From the NCBI GenBank assembly GCA_040754075.1, contig JBFMDH010000005.1, forward strand, positions 247,011 through 311,010: a stretch of 64,000 nt of DNA, read 5' to 3'. Shown here piece by piece: positions 38,111 through 47,778 of the stretch. The number at the start of each line of letters is the position of its first letter. The first letter of the stretch is position 1. Below the pieces are notes generated by a model. The model was not told the origin of the DNA. It saw only the letters and a program-made list of their open reading frames with translations, and ran no database searches. Made by a program: the position numbers and the translations under genes. This DNA comes from Acidobacteriota bacterium (GTDB lineage Bacteria > Acidobacteriota > Blastocatellia > UBA7656).

Positions 38111-38962
38111 TCACAATTTTTTCAGGTATTTCAAACTTTCAGGAATCTGGGTCATCACCTGACTCGATTCGTCTTCAAGGATGTGATACCGGATACCAAG
38201 CTTGCGCGCCGCGCGCACCACACCCGCAATATCGATTTCGCCGGTTCCGAGCACCACGTCTGAATCCGCAGGCGCACCGCCACTGAAATTTTTCGGCGTC
38301 CCCGCTTTCATATCTTTGAGGTGCAACAACTCAAAACGTTTGGGATATTTTTTAAGCAACGCCACAGGGTTTTGCCCGGGTTGCGCTACCCAGAACACAT
38401 CCATTTGAAACGCCACATATTTCGGGTTGGTTTCGGCAATCATCTTATCAAGTAAAGTTCCGCCCGCGTGCGGTTGAAATTCGTAGCCGTGCGTGTGATA
38501 GGCAAAGCGCAAACCGTGTTTGGCAAGCCGCGCGCCCCAATCATTGAAATTGGCGATGGCGCGATTGCAATCGTCGAGCGTGAAGGTGTTGCCATGCGGA
38601 ATCCACGCGACGATGACATATTTTGCGCCCAGGGTTTTCGCCTCTTTTGCAACCCCATCGAGGTCTTTGCCGAGTTCGTGGTAATCGGCGTGCGTGCTCA
38701 CGCAGGTGAGTCCCGCTTTATCGAGCATGGCGCGAAACTCTGCGGCAGAGACAAGTCCGTGCGGGTAGGATTCGATTTGCGTAAGTCCCATGGCTTTGAT
38801 TTTTGCAAGCGTACCCGGCAAATCGGTTTTGATTTGATTGCGAAAACTGTAAAGCTGCACGCCAATCACTGTGCTGTTTTTTGATTTGGCAAACGGCGTT
38901 GTTGATGAAGCAAATAAAATCATTGCCAATATTGCGATAAATAAGTAGCGAAAACTTTGCAT
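38111..38962 (-). CDS. Exported TIM-barrel sugar isomerase/epimerase-like protein (AP endonuclease 2 family)
   Basis: 283 aa with signal peptide. The xylose-isomerase-like barrel shows 'IGVQLYSFRNQIKTD', 'LGAKYVIVAWIPHG' and the C-terminal 'RYHILEDESS' with its metal-binding Glu. Family members isomerise sugar derivatives; one, IolI, acts on inosose. Export is unusual for the family. Divergently transcribed from the sulfite-oxidase-like gene. Confidence 0.85.
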   Translation of the reverse strand: MQSFRYLFIAILAMILFASSTTPFAKSKNSTVIGVQLYSFRNQIKTDLPGTLAKIKAMGLTQIESYPHGLVSAAEFRAMLDKAGLTCVSTHADYHELGKDLDGVAKEAKTLGAKYVIVAWIPHGNTFTLDDCNRAIANFNDWGARLAKHGLRFAYHTHGYEFQPHAGGTLLDKMIAETNPKYVAFQMDVFWVAQPGQNPVALLKKYPKRFELLHLKDMKAGTPKNFSGGAPADSDVVLGTGEIDIAGVVRAARKLGIRYHILEDESSQVMTQIPESLKYLKKL

Positions 38963-39271
38963 TATTTTTCTCCGCGTGAAAGTGAATGCAGCGTAGCATC
39001 CGCAGCATTGACGCGCAACTCACACGATTCAACTTTCAGTTATCCGATTGATTGGGAAGCAGCACTCAACCTCTGCCGCAAAGTTGCATTCCCGGCGGGA
39101 AGGTCCCTTGATAGACAGTCGCGGTCTTCCATCATTACTTTGATAATTTATCCCGGAGCCAATCCGCCAAACCTCGCCTCAACTTTGCGCGATTCACCGA
39201 AGCTAAGCTACATTATGCAAGCGGGATTTTCTCCAGAGCACACATTCAACAGCACAATACTTAATGCCACA
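38963..39271. other. Divergent promoter region
   Basis: 309 bases between the minus-strand isomerase-like gene and the plus-strand sulfite-oxidase-like gene. No promoter consensus or operator was assigned. The plus-strand frame is open throughout, so an earlier start (ATG 39215) cannot be excluded. Confidence 0.4.
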
Positions 39272-40423
39272 ATGAGTCAGCAATCCAAGCAATTCAATAA
39301 CGCCTCGCGGCGAAATTTCTTAGCGCAACTCATCGCTGCGCCTTTTGCATTAAATTTTTCACAAGATGTTTTGGCGCTGAAAAATCCGCAATTCTCATCA
39401 ATCGCCCAACAACCTCCGATAACTATGGCGAATGCGCCACATTCACGAGCCTTTCCGTTTGCGACGCTTAACAGTTGGATAACCCCGACAAAAGATTTTT
39501 TCGTTCGTTCACATTTCAGCATTCCGAAAATCGCCCCTGCGCGTTGGAAACTGGAAATCAGCGGCGCAGTCGAACGCCCGCGCACCTTCACCTTTGAAGA
39601 AATCCTAAAACTCCCGGCGGTCGAACAGGTTGTGACTCTTGAATGTTCGGGCAACCTCGTAGGCTATGGCGGCGTATCGAATGGGCGTTGGACGGGCGTG
39701 AGGCTCGCCACCTTACTTGAAGCCTGCGGCGTTCGCGCGGATGCCATCGAAGCCGTGTTAATCGGCGCAGACGGCGGCAGCGAACGCGAAGCCAATGATA
39801 TTCAGGTTCCGGCATTTGCCCGCGCCATTCCTTTAACAAAAGCTTTGGATAAAAATACTCTGCTTGCCTACAAGATGAACGGCGAGATGTTACCCGAAGC
39901 GCACGGCGCGCCGGTGCGAGCGTTGATCCCGGGATTTTACGCGATGGATTCGGTGAAGTGGCTCAGGCAAATCGTTGTCAGTCGCGAAGCCTACAGAGGT
40001 TTTTATCACACCGAGCGTTATTATGAAGCGCGGCGCATCAATGAAAAAATTTATCGCGCGCCGCTTCATGATATGCGGATTAAATCGCAGATTGCGCGTC
40101 CGCTGAGCAATGAAAAGCTGGCGCTGCAAGCGTTGCAAATCGTCGGCGCAGCGTGGACGACGGGTGATGCGGAAATCACCCGTGTCGCTTTGAGCTTGAA
40201 TCGAGGCAAAAGCTGGACGGATGCGCGGCTTGGCGATGACCGCGCGCCGTTTGCGTGGCGGTTATGGTCTGTGGATTGGATGCCTGAACAAGCGGGGGTT
40301 TATGAAATCATCGCCCGCGCTTTCGATTCGCGTGAACGCGAACAACCAATGGAGCGCGATTCAACGCTGATCACGCCTTATGCGCAAAACCACGTCGAAC
40401 GCCGAATTATCGAAGTAGGATAA
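39272..40423 (+). CDS. Molybdopterin-dependent sulfite-oxidase-like protein, Tat-exported
   Basis: 383 aa from ATG 39272. 'ASRRNFLAQLIAAPFAL' (residues 11-27) is a twin-arginine signal. The oxidoreductase molybdopterin domain shows the Mo-ligand Cys125 in LECSGN and 'EAHGAPVRALIPG'; the C-terminal dimerisation domain begins near 'NEKLALQALQIVGAAWTTGD'. It resembles sulfite oxidase rather than the short YedY/MsrP. A Mo cofactor pathway must be encoded elsewhere. Confidence 0.9.
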   Translation: MSQQSKQFNNASRRNFLAQLIAAPFALNFSQDVLALKNPQFSSIAQQPPITMANAPHSRAFPFATLNSWITPTKDFFVRSHFSIPKIAPARWKLEISGAVERPRTFTFEEILKLPAVEQVVTLECSGNLVGYGGVSNGRWTGVRLATLLEACGVRADAIEAVLIGADGGSEREANDIQVPAFARAIPLTKALDKNTLLAYKMNGEMLPEAHGAPVRALIPGFYAMDSVKWLRQIVVSREAYRGFYHTERYYEARRINEKIYRAPLHDMRIKSQIARPLSNEKLALQALQIVGAAWTTGDAEITRVALSLNRGKSWTDARLGDDRAPFAWRLWSVDWMPEQAGVYEIIARAFDSREREQPMERDSTLITPYAQNHVERRIIEVG

Positions 40424-40767
40424 TTAAGGAAATTCGATGACCGCCGCAATAGCCAGCACGATTTCTTCAAGCGTCTCTTCGGCGATGAGTCCGAGTTTGC
40501 GAATGAACCGTTGCGTATCCCTGCCGCGCAGTTGCAAAGCGTCAACGGTTGAAGTTTTCGATAAACCGTTTTGTGAATCGGGAACCATACGGATATGCCA
40601 GATGTTGTTTTCGTAACGCGCTTTCCAGTCGGTAATCGGAACAACCAGTCTTACAGGCAGGCGACCAACGGCATCGGAACTCATCACAATAGCGGGCGGG
40701 TTTTCTTGATTGCTACGCCGATAGTCGGGTCAAAATTGACTAACCAGATTTCGCCACGCTTGGGCAT
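40424..40767 (-). pseudogene. Frameshifted MazF/PemK-type toxin
   Basis: The start 'MPKRGEIWLVNFDPTIGVAI' (ATG 40767) and the end 'MSSDAVGRLPVRLVVPITDW' are the two halves of a MazF-family RNase of about 113 aa. The expected KTRPAIVMSS join is broken near 40690-40700, where one base (probably G after CCCGCCCG) is missing. The second half is left in another frame. A sequencing error is possible. The antitoxin lies directly upstream. Confidence 0.82.
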
Positions 40768-40771
40768 CGGG

Positions 40772-40963
40772 CTATGGCTTAACGATATTGCCGCCTTGCC
40801 AGGTTTCACGCTGTTTGGCGGTTTCTTCTCGCTGGTAACTTTCGAGTAATTGTTCCGCTTGTTCGGCAAGAATTCGGCGGCGTTCACTGAGCGGCAATTT
40901 TAGAAAAGCGCGACGTTGTGCAAGTGAGGTTGCTGAATCTATGATTCCTTCCTGGCAAATCAT
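40772..40963 (-). CDS. MazE-like antitoxin
   Basis: 63 aa with AAAGGAG 8 bases upstream. 'LAQRRAFLKLPLSERRRILA' and 'QAEQLLESYQREETA' are typical of small antitoxins next to MazF/PemK toxins. Its stop is 4 bases before the toxin start. Confidence 0.75.
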   Translation of the reverse strand: MICQEGIIDSATSLAQRRAFLKLPLSERRRILAEQAEQLLESYQREETAKQRETWQGGNIVKP

Positions 40964-41033
40964 CGATTGACTCCTTTAATGGTGAGTTTACTGTAACTGA
41001 AAATTGATAGTCAGCAATCTTTTAGGGACTTAT

Positions 41034-42713
41034 ATGAAACTGATAGTTGGAAATTCTTTAATCATTCTTTCTCTTTTTGTCTATACAGCCTGCGCGCAAG
41101 AGCATGGTCAACAAGCCAATCAATCCATGCAACCCGCTGCTCAACATCAAAGCCACGAGGAGCATTCGCTGTCGGTTGATTCGATTCCGGTAGAACTGCT
41201 CACCAAACCTATCGCGCTTCGCGCAGGTGTCGGCAAAGTCAACGACGCGGTTACGACCGCCTCGAAAGAGGCGCAGGCGTTTTACAACCAGGGCATGGCT
41301 TACCTGCACGCTTATGTGTGGATTGAAGCGGCGCGCTCATTCAATCAGGCGCTCAAATTGGACGACAAACTGGCAATGGCTCACCTTGGTCTCTATCGCG
41401 CTTATATCGGATTGAACATCAACGCTTCGGCACGCGAAGCCTTGGACAAAGCTCAGCAGTTGATGATGAATGCTTCGCCGCGCGAACGTCGCCGCATTCT
41501 CGCGCACGCCAAACAATTCGACGCCATCACCGATATCAACAACACGGCAAAACATGAAGCCTACAAAAAAGCCCTGGACGACGCCTTGCTCACCGACGCA
41601 AATGATGTCGAGTTATTGCTGCTGCGCGGCAATGCCGAAGAAGGGGTTCCGGCAACCGGTCGCGGACAACGCGGGCTTGAAGGCTCACGGAAGTTTTATT
41701 TGAAAGCTGTGGAATTTGCGCCCGAACACGCCGGGGCGCATCATTTTCTCACTCACACTTATGAAAATATGGGTAAGGTGAATGAAGCGTTGAAACACGG
41801 CGAACTGACCGCCAAATACGCGCCGGAGGTTCCGCACATGCGCCATATGTACGGGCATGACTTGCGCCGCGTCGGGCGTATCAAAGAGGCGATTGCCGAA
41901 TTCAATAAAGCCGATGAATTGCAGCGGGCATATTTCGTGAGCGAACAAATCTCGCCCGAATACGACTGGCATAATCAACATAATCTCGATTTGCTTTCGA
42001 CCTGCTATCAACACCAGGGGCAGATGAAACGCGCCGAAGAAATCATGCGACAGGCTTTCAATTTGCCTTCGTTTATGGAAGCCGAAGCCTACAACAAAAA
42101 AGAGTACCCGGCGTTTTTACTTGCAAGAGGTCGCACCGATGAGGCGCTTGAAGCCGCTAATCGTCTAATCAAAACCAAATGGGAAATCGTGCAAGCCGTG
42201 GGGTACATCATGACGAGTCATATACAGATGACGAAAAATAAGCTGCCCGAAGCAAGCGCGGCAGCAAAAAATGCGTTGCAGGTTTTGCAAAACTCAGGAA
42301 AGAAATTCACCCTCATCAATAATGACCTTGCCGTGTTGCAGGGCGTATTTTTTTTGAGAACCGGGCAAAAAGAAAAAGGTGAAGCGGTGCTCAGACAGGC
42401 AGTGCAGAAGATTCGCGCCGAACAAGGACCGGATAACTGGACGCAGGCGCTCTTTCAACTCGAAGCCATCGCGCGTGTAGCGCGTGAAGTCGGCAATTGG
42501 GAACTCGCGGAATTTATAACCGCACAGATGCTCGACCACGACGCCAATTATGGCGGCGCGCATTATGCGATGGCATTGGTTTATGAACACCAGGGCGACA
42601 AAGCCAAAGCCATCGCGGCACTCACCCTCGCGGAAAAACTCTGGAGTGATGCCGATACGGATTTGCCGGAACTCGCCGCAATCAAAATAAAGCTGGTTGA
42701 ACTGAGAAAATAA
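41034..42713 (+). CDS. TPR-repeat lipoprotein
   Basis: 559 aa from ATG 41034 with AGGGA upstream. A short signal ends in VYTAC, close to a lipobox. The rest is TPR-type helical hairpins (about 7-10), for example 'EAARSFNQALKLDDKLAMAH'. No catalytic domain. Probably an envelope scaffold or assembly factor; function unknown. Convergent with atoE, 20 bases apart. Confidence 0.82.
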   Translation: MKLIVGNSLIILSLFVYTACAQEHGQQANQSMQPAAQHQSHEEHSLSVDSIPVELLTKPIALRAGVGKVNDAVTTASKEAQAFYNQGMAYLHAYVWIEAARSFNQALKLDDKLAMAHLGLYRAYIGLNINASAREALDKAQQLMMNASPRERRRILAHAKQFDAITDINNTAKHEAYKKALDDALLTDANDVELLLLRGNAEEGVPATGRGQRGLEGSRKFYLKAVEFAPEHAGAHHFLTHTYENMGKVNEALKHGELTAKYAPEVPHMRHMYGHDLRRVGRIKEAIAEFNKADELQRAYFVSEQISPEYDWHNQHNLDLLSTCYQHQGQMKRAEEIMRQAFNLPSFMEAEAYNKKEYPAFLLARGRTDEALEAANRLIKTKWEIVQAVGYIMTSHIQMTKNKLPEASAAAKNALQVLQNSGKKFTLINNDLAVLQGVFFLRTGQKEKGEAVLRQAVQKIRAEQGPDNWTQALFQLEAIARVAREVGNWELAEFITAQMLDHDANYGGAHYAMALVYEHQGDKAKAIAALTLAEKLWSDADTDLPELAAIKIKLVELRK

Positions 42714-42733
42714 AAATTCTTCCGACTCATTCT

Positions 42734-44107
42734 TCAACATGGCGCAAAGGTAAAAACGATGGTGCCGATGACAAACCACAGCACCGCGAAAATCAACCCG
42801 TAGCCGAAAAAGCTGCGAAAATCGACGTGCGCGATTCCCGCAATCACTACGTACCAGAAAGGCGAAGTCAAATTACCCATGTGGTCGCCGACGCTCATCG
42901 ATAAAATGCCGCGCGGCACTGATACGCCCACGTCCATTGCCGCTTTTGAGGTGATGAATCCCTGAATCGCCCATTGCCCGCCGCTTGAAGGAATGAAAAA
43001 CGCAAACACCGAGCCGATGATTGCCGTGAGCAAGGGAAAGGTTAGCGGCGTTGACACGGACGCGACCACCCCCGCCAGCTTTTCACCAATGGTCGTGTGT
43101 TGAATGAGTCCGGCGACGCCCGCGTACAAATGATAAATGACAATCACGGGCCAAGCTGAAAGAACGGCGTGCTGCAAGGCTTTGGTGAATTTGTAAACAT
43201 TGCGATGCAGCAGAAAACATAAGAACAACAACGTCGCGTTGAGCGAATTAATATCGAGGCTCGAACGTTTGACGAAGAAGTGATAAATCAACCAGCCGAA
43301 AAGCGAGGCGCAAAGTATTAAGGTTGTCAGCGAACTGCGCTCCAATCGTTCGGAATAGGTGACGGCTTGGTCGGCTTCGGTTGGCGCGGGGTCTGCAAGT
43401 TTGTTGGCATCCGGGTACGCCGAGAGTGGACGCGGATTTTTCGGCATCAATACACAACCGACAATCATCACCGCGAGGGTGAAGACGATGACCTGAATAA
43501 TCGCCGCAGGCGACCAGATGGTTGCCGAAAGCGGCACCACGCCAATCGTGCTTTCCAGAAAATGACCTTTGGTTGCCACCAATAGCGGCGCGCTCGCCGA
43601 CAGTCCATATTGCCAGACGGCGTGCGCGCCCCAGTTCACCGAAAGAAAAAACAGGAAATCAATGGGAATACCTTTGCGTTCGGCTTCGCGCGAAAAATAG
43701 ACCGTGATAATCGGGGCAAGCGCGATGCCTAGACCCCAGTAAAAATACGATGCCACAGCGGTTAAAATCGCCGCGAGCGCCACCATCTGATTGGTGGTTT
43801 TGGGAACTCGTGAGAGCGCCATAATGGCGCGTCTGAAGAACGGCGTTGAACTGAGCACCGAACTCAAGGTGATAATCAAGGTCATCTGCATGGTAAAGGG
43901 CAACAGCATCCACAAGCCTTGATAATAAGCATCCATGGTTTTGGTGAATGAATTGCCGATGAGCAATGCAACGATGAACATCAAAACCATCAGCAGAATT
44001 GCTGAGGTAATCCCGTCGGGCACAAATCGCCCGATGATTTTGGCAAAGCGGTCGAGCCAGCGATCTTCGATAACGCGAGTTTCAGTCGTTTCGGTGTTGG
44101 TAATCAT
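42734..44107 (-). CDS. atoE: Short-chain fatty acid transporter (AtoE family)
   Basis: 457 aa, about 11-12 membrane helices, with the family's 'YFYWGLGIALAPIITVYFSR' and 'FIPSSGGQWAIQGFI' segments. AtoE imports acetoacetate, butyrate and similar acids. It lies downstream of an MFS transporter gene but 308 bases away. Confidence 0.93.
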   Translation of the reverse strand: MITNTETTETRVIEDRWLDRFAKIIGRFVPDGITSAILLMVLMFIVALLIGNSFTKTMDAYYQGLWMLLPFTMQMTLIITLSSVLSSTPFFRRAIMALSRVPKTTNQMVALAAILTAVASYFYWGLGIALAPIITVYFSREAERKGIPIDFLFFLSVNWGAHAVWQYGLSASAPLLVATKGHFLESTIGVVPLSATIWSPAAIIQVIVFTLAVMIVGCVLMPKNPRPLSAYPDANKLADPAPTEADQAVTYSERLERSSLTTLILCASLFGWLIYHFFVKRSSLDINSLNATLLFLCFLLHRNVYKFTKALQHAVLSAWPVIVIYHLYAGVAGLIQHTTIGEKLAGVVASVSTPLTFPLLTAIIGSVFAFFIPSSGGQWAIQGFITSKAAMDVGVSVPRGILSMSVGDHMGNLTSPFWYVVIAGIAHVDFRSFFGYGLIFAVLWFVIGTIVFTFAPC

Positions 44108-44415
44108 TTAATGAACCCTGTTGAACAAAATAGTCCCGGCAAAATTGTTTGAGCCACTGGTAGTTGAACGAGAAATATTGTCGAACCTTGAAATGCCCCA
44201 AAGGGGCAAAGGAAAATAGCCCGTGGTGACGCCACAGGTCAGAGTTGGCAACTCCTTTTTCTTGCCCTGAAAGGGCGAAGGACAAATCGGTTATCCTGCA
44301 AAATTAATGTGACTTCACCACAGGCTAACTTCCCAAGCGCCTGCGGCGCAGCTTTAACAGAAAGTCGTTTGAGCATTGCTGATAAGGTGAAGCGAATCAC
44401 CGGCTGGCATCGCTC
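44108..44415. other. Palindrome-rich intergenic region
   Basis: 308 bases between two transporter genes. Hairpins TGCCCC-AAA-GGGGCA (44194-44208) and GCCCT-GAA-AGGGC (44264-44276) flank a CCGTGGTGACGCCAC stretch. This resembles a repeat element common in environmental bacteria. No gene seen. Confidence 0.6.
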
Positions 44416-45816
44416 TTATGCTTGATTTACGGTCCATTCCTTCAAGCGGTCGAGACTTTTTAAAAACGGCTTGATGCCTACCCATAAGAGCGCGGTTGAA
44501 ACCAGGTGCGCCAGCGTTCCGACAATCAACAGCGAATAATGCACCATCTGTTTATCTTTGAAGACGAAATCGGTGGTCATCGCCACAACCAGAGGTCCAA
44601 GCCCCAAGCCAATCAGATTGACCACAAATAGATAGATTGCCGATGCCTGCCCGCGCATCGGATTGGGCATCATCTGCTGAATTGCCGCCGGCGCTACACC
44701 AAACGGCGCGCTTGCCAGGAATGCCGCCGGAATCAACAGGGCAATCGCCCACGAAGCCTCAGACATCAACGGATACGCCATGCCAAACGGAAACCACATG
44801 ACCGAAGCCATCAATCCCACACGCAGGGTCGCATCGCGCGAACCGCGTTCGGTCATCCAGTCTGCGAGCCTGCCGCCCGCAACCACACCGAGCGTCGAAG
44901 CGATGGCGACAATCAATCCGTATGCCTGCCCGATAGCCGCTTCCGTCCAACCGTATCGGCGAACGAACATCGTCGGAATCCAGGCGCTTGCGCCATAAGA
45001 TGAAAACGACAGCAGAGCAAAGCCGACGTTATGACAGAGGAAGGTCATCCAGTTGGCTTTCAAATATGCGATGACTTCGCGCATCGGCGTTTGTTCGACA
45101 GCGGGTTTGCCATCCGTCGCTTTAACCGAACGGACGCCGCGCCGAATGGGTTCGCGCACCGTGTACATCAATAATGCGAGCAGCACACCCGGCATTCCGA
45201 CAATGAAAAAGACCACCTGCCAGGGTCGCGTTTCACCGACAATCGGCAAATTCCAGGCTTCCTGTGCTGTCGCAAAACGCGCAACGAGTCCACCGATAAT
45301 CAACGCCAATCCCGACCCGATGTAAATGCCCATCGAGTAAATGCTGATGGCTGTGGCTCGGCGTTTTGGCGGAAAATAATCGGTAATCAGCGAATAAGCC
45401 GCAGGCGAGAGCGCCGCTTCACCGATGCCCACGCCCATGCGCATCAACAGCAATTGAATGAAATTTTTCGCAAGTCCACATCCGGCGGTAAACAGACTCC
45501 AGAAGGCAAAACCCACAGCAATGATGCCGCGCCGCGATTTGGAATCCGCCAACCGTCCGAGCGGAATACCGAAAAAGGTATAGAAAACTGCAAACGCCAG
45601 ACCCGATAAAAGTCCCATCAAGGTATCGCTGATGCCGAGGTCGCGTTGAATCGGACGAACCAACAAGTTGAGAATCTGCCGGTCGATGAATGAAAAGACA
45701 TATACGAAGGTCAACACGCCTACGACATACCACGCATAGGGAGCGCGAGGATAAGCTTCTTCCTGCTGATGCCGAGACGCTTGCGACTCCTGTACAGCTT
45801 TCGCAGATGCTGTCAT
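44416..45816 (-). CDS. MFS transporter (spinster-like)
   Basis: 466 aa with 12 predicted membrane helices and the first-loop motif 'GIPLGRLADSKSRRGIIAVG'. 'SFIDRQILNLLVRPIQRDLG' is typical of the spinster/hexuronate-type MFS group. Substrate unknown; nothing nearby fixes it. Confidence 0.9.
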   Translation of the reverse strand: MTASAKAVQESQASRHQQEEAYPRAPYAWYVVGVLTFVYVFSFIDRQILNLLVRPIQRDLGISDTLMGLLSGLAFAVFYTFFGIPLGRLADSKSRRGIIAVGFAFWSLFTAGCGLAKNFIQLLLMRMGVGIGEAALSPAAYSLITDYFPPKRRATAISIYSMGIYIGSGLALIIGGLVARFATAQEAWNLPIVGETRPWQVVFFIVGMPGVLLALLMYTVREPIRRGVRSVKATDGKPAVEQTPMREVIAYLKANWMTFLCHNVGFALLSFSSYGASAWIPTMFVRRYGWTEAAIGQAYGLIVAIASTLGVVAGGRLADWMTERGSRDATLRVGLMASVMWFPFGMAYPLMSEASWAIALLIPAAFLASAPFGVAPAAIQQMMPNPMRGQASAIYLFVVNLIGLGLGPLVVAMTTDFVFKDKQMVHYSLLIVGTLAHLVSTALLWVGIKPFLKSLDRLKEWTVNQA

Positions 45817-46149
45817 CAGCCCACCTCCGATTAAATTTGATTCGTGATTGTTCGCCTATGCTTTTAGAGAGCGCGTGCAGCCTATCATTCAAATTGTCGA
45901 ATGCGCAACTCGGATAAAATCGCTGCGATGCAAGAATGGAAACGATTTTCAGGTCGGGCGGTTTTCAATAAAAGAAAGCGTTCGATAGTGAACGGCAAAG
46001 ATTTAACCTGGGATTGGACGGATAAGGCTAATCAAGCAAATCCGCCCAATCCGTTTAATCCCAAGTTAAATTTCACCCTCGATTAAAGAGTCTGGCAAAT
46101 TTTTAGCAGGGCATTCATTACGCTTTGAAGCAATTTGAAAAATACAAAA
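45817..46149. other. Intergenic region with an imperfect inverted repeat
   Basis: 333 bases. An inverted repeat at about 46000-46069 (ATTTAACCTGGGATTGGACG... against AATCCG-rich right arm) could end the dacB transcript or serve the MFS promoter. The short plus-strand ORF here (45901-46086) is encoded by repeat-like DNA and is rejected. Confidence 0.55.
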
Positions 46150-47778
46150 TCAATTGCTCACTGCCTGCGGCTTACCGAAATTCGCCAGCATAATGGGAAT
46201 CGCGTCCACGTCTTCGCGTGGGGCAATGGTGCGGTCCAAGTTGAAATAATTATTGAGCATGATCGAAAACGCCAGCCGTTCGCCTGATGCCGCCGTGACA
46301 TATCCCGACAGCGCGTAGACAAATCGCAACGTCCCGGTCTTGGCGTGTACATTATTCGCGGCAGGCGTATTTTTCATACGATTCTGCAACGTCCCGTCAA
46401 CTCCGGCTATCGGCAACCCGTTGCGATAAATTTCCGCGAGTTGATGTTTGTCCATGAATGTCAACAGCGCAATCGTCGCATTCGGCGTGATGATGTCTTT
46501 GCGCGATAGTCCCGAACCTTCTTCGAGTAACACATCGCCTTTTTTCACCCCGACTTCATTTAAAAATGCGGTCATCACTTCAAGCCCTTGCTGTTCCGTA
46601 TTCGGTAAGCGGTAGTCGGTAGCCGGTGTTTGGTTATTGCTTGTCGTTTGTTGTGAGTTGCTTTTAATCGGTGAATTCGCAGGCGAGACCGGTTGATTAT
46701 TCGTTGCGCTCAACTGGCTACTGTTGGCACCGACTTGCAAAAGCAACAACTGCGCGTAAAGGTTTTGCGAGGGCTTCAACATCTCGCGCACGATGTCTTT
46801 CATGGGCGGCGATTCAATGAAACCAAGTTCGATGAATTTCGCTAAATCAAGCGGCGTAACGTCGCGATATTTCGGGTCAAGGATTCGCAATCGCCCGGTC
46901 ACCGCAATGCCCTGTTTGGCGAGCGCGTCTTTCAGCAAGGTCACAAACAACAACGCGGGATTGTGTACGGCAATCGAATTCGCATAGCCTTTGGGGCTGT
47001 CAATCGCCAGCCTTCCCGTCACATAAACGATATTTTCAGCAACCGGACGATAAAAGCGTATGCTGGTTTCCGTCCCCTTGGGCGCGGTCTGTGTGCGATT
47101 GATAAAGGTCAAATAATTGCTTTGCGGGCCGGTCGTAATGCGACACGGGAGTCCGATGCGCTCTGCCGGTTTAACGAAAAAATCGAGCGAATTATCGTGA
47201 ATCGAAAGCGCCGAAACCTCCGCGCCATAATATTCCTGTAAATCATCCCACTCCCAACCGGAACCGAATGGCGCGGTGTTGAAGAAGCTCTCGTCACCGA
47301 TGAGATCGCCTTCGATTTTGCGAATGCCTGCGGCTTTGATTTGTTCAACAAGGCGCTCAAGCGGTTTATCGTAATTGCCCTGGTTGAGGCGCGCGGCAAT
47401 CGTCGGGTCGCCACGTCCGTAAATCGTCAAATCGCCTTTAAGCGTGCCATCGGGTTCGGGTCTTCGCGGCGCATAAATCGACGTTTTGATTTTGAAATCC
47501 GCGCCCAGTCTATCGAGCGTCAATGCCCCGGTGTAGAGTTTGGCATTGGATGCGGGATTGAAATATTTTTCGGCATTGTGTTCAAAAATGGTTTTGCCGG
47601 AATCGAGCGAAACCACTTTGACGCCCCACGACGCCGCGGTGAATCGTGGTTGCGCAAGATGCGCTGTAAGGCGCGCTGCAAGCTGTTCGTAAGTATCCGG
47701 CGATTGCGCCGCTTGTTGCGCAAAGGTTGAATAAAAGAGCAAACCTAGCGCAAGCACAGATGTCATGGTGCGTTTCAT
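46150..47778 (-). CDS. dacB: D-alanyl-D-alanine carboxypeptidase/endopeptidase (PBP4, S13)
   Basis: 542 aa with signal peptide. The active-site SxxK is S77-N-A-K80; 'EEGSGLSRKDI' and 'HAKTGTLRF' (KTG) complete the site. It trims or cuts peptidoglycan cross-links in the periplasm. A 45-residue low-complexity insert (QLSATNNQPVSPANSP...) is encoded by 7-base-period DNA (46601-46663). It overlaps the upstream lipoprotein gene by ATGA. Confidence 0.93.
   Translation of the reverse strand: MKRTMTSVLALGLLFYSTFAQQAAQSPDTYEQLAARLTAHLAQPRFTAASWGVKVVSLDSGKTIFEHNAEKYFNPASNAKLYTGALTLDRLGADFKIKTSIYAPRRPEPDGTLKGDLTIYGRGDPTIAARLNQGNYDKPLERLVEQIKAAGIRKIEGDLIGDESFFNTAPFGSGWEWDDLQEYYGAEVSALSIHDNSLDFFVKPAERIGLPCRITTGPQSNYLTFINRTQTAPKGTETSIRFYRPVAENIVYVTGRLAIDSPKGYANSIAVHNPALLFVTLLKDALAKQGIAVTGRLRILDPKYRDVTPLDLAKFIELGFIESPPMKDIVREMLKPSQNLYAQLLLLQVGANSSQLSATNNQPVSPANSPIKSNSQQTTSNNQTPATDYRLPNTEQQGLEVMTAFLNEVGVKKGDVLLEEGSGLSRKDIITPNATIALLTFMDKHQLAEIYRNGLPIAGVDGTLQNRMKNTPAANNVHAKTGTLRFVYALSGYVTAASGERLAFSIMLNNYFNLDRTIAPREDVDAIPIMLANFGKPQAVSN
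46601..46663. repeat. Degenerate heptanucleotide repeat inside dacB
   Basis: Nine 7-base units: TTCGGTA, AGCGGTA, GTCGGTA, GCCGGTG and further GTT-rich versions. Nine units equal 63 bases, so the frame is kept. Confidence 0.75.

Noticed and set aside
40684..40887. A free-standing 67-aa gene and an 87-aa gene in the toxin locus
   Set aside because: Together they make one MazF-type toxin split by a one-base shift.
44082..44285. 67-aa minus-strand ORF in the 44-kb gap
   Set aside because: It lies over palindromic repeat DNA and overlaps the atoE start; no family features.
45901..46086. 61-aa plus-strand ORF
   Set aside because: Its sequence comes from an AATCCG-rich inverted repeat, with no homology-like features or ribosome site.
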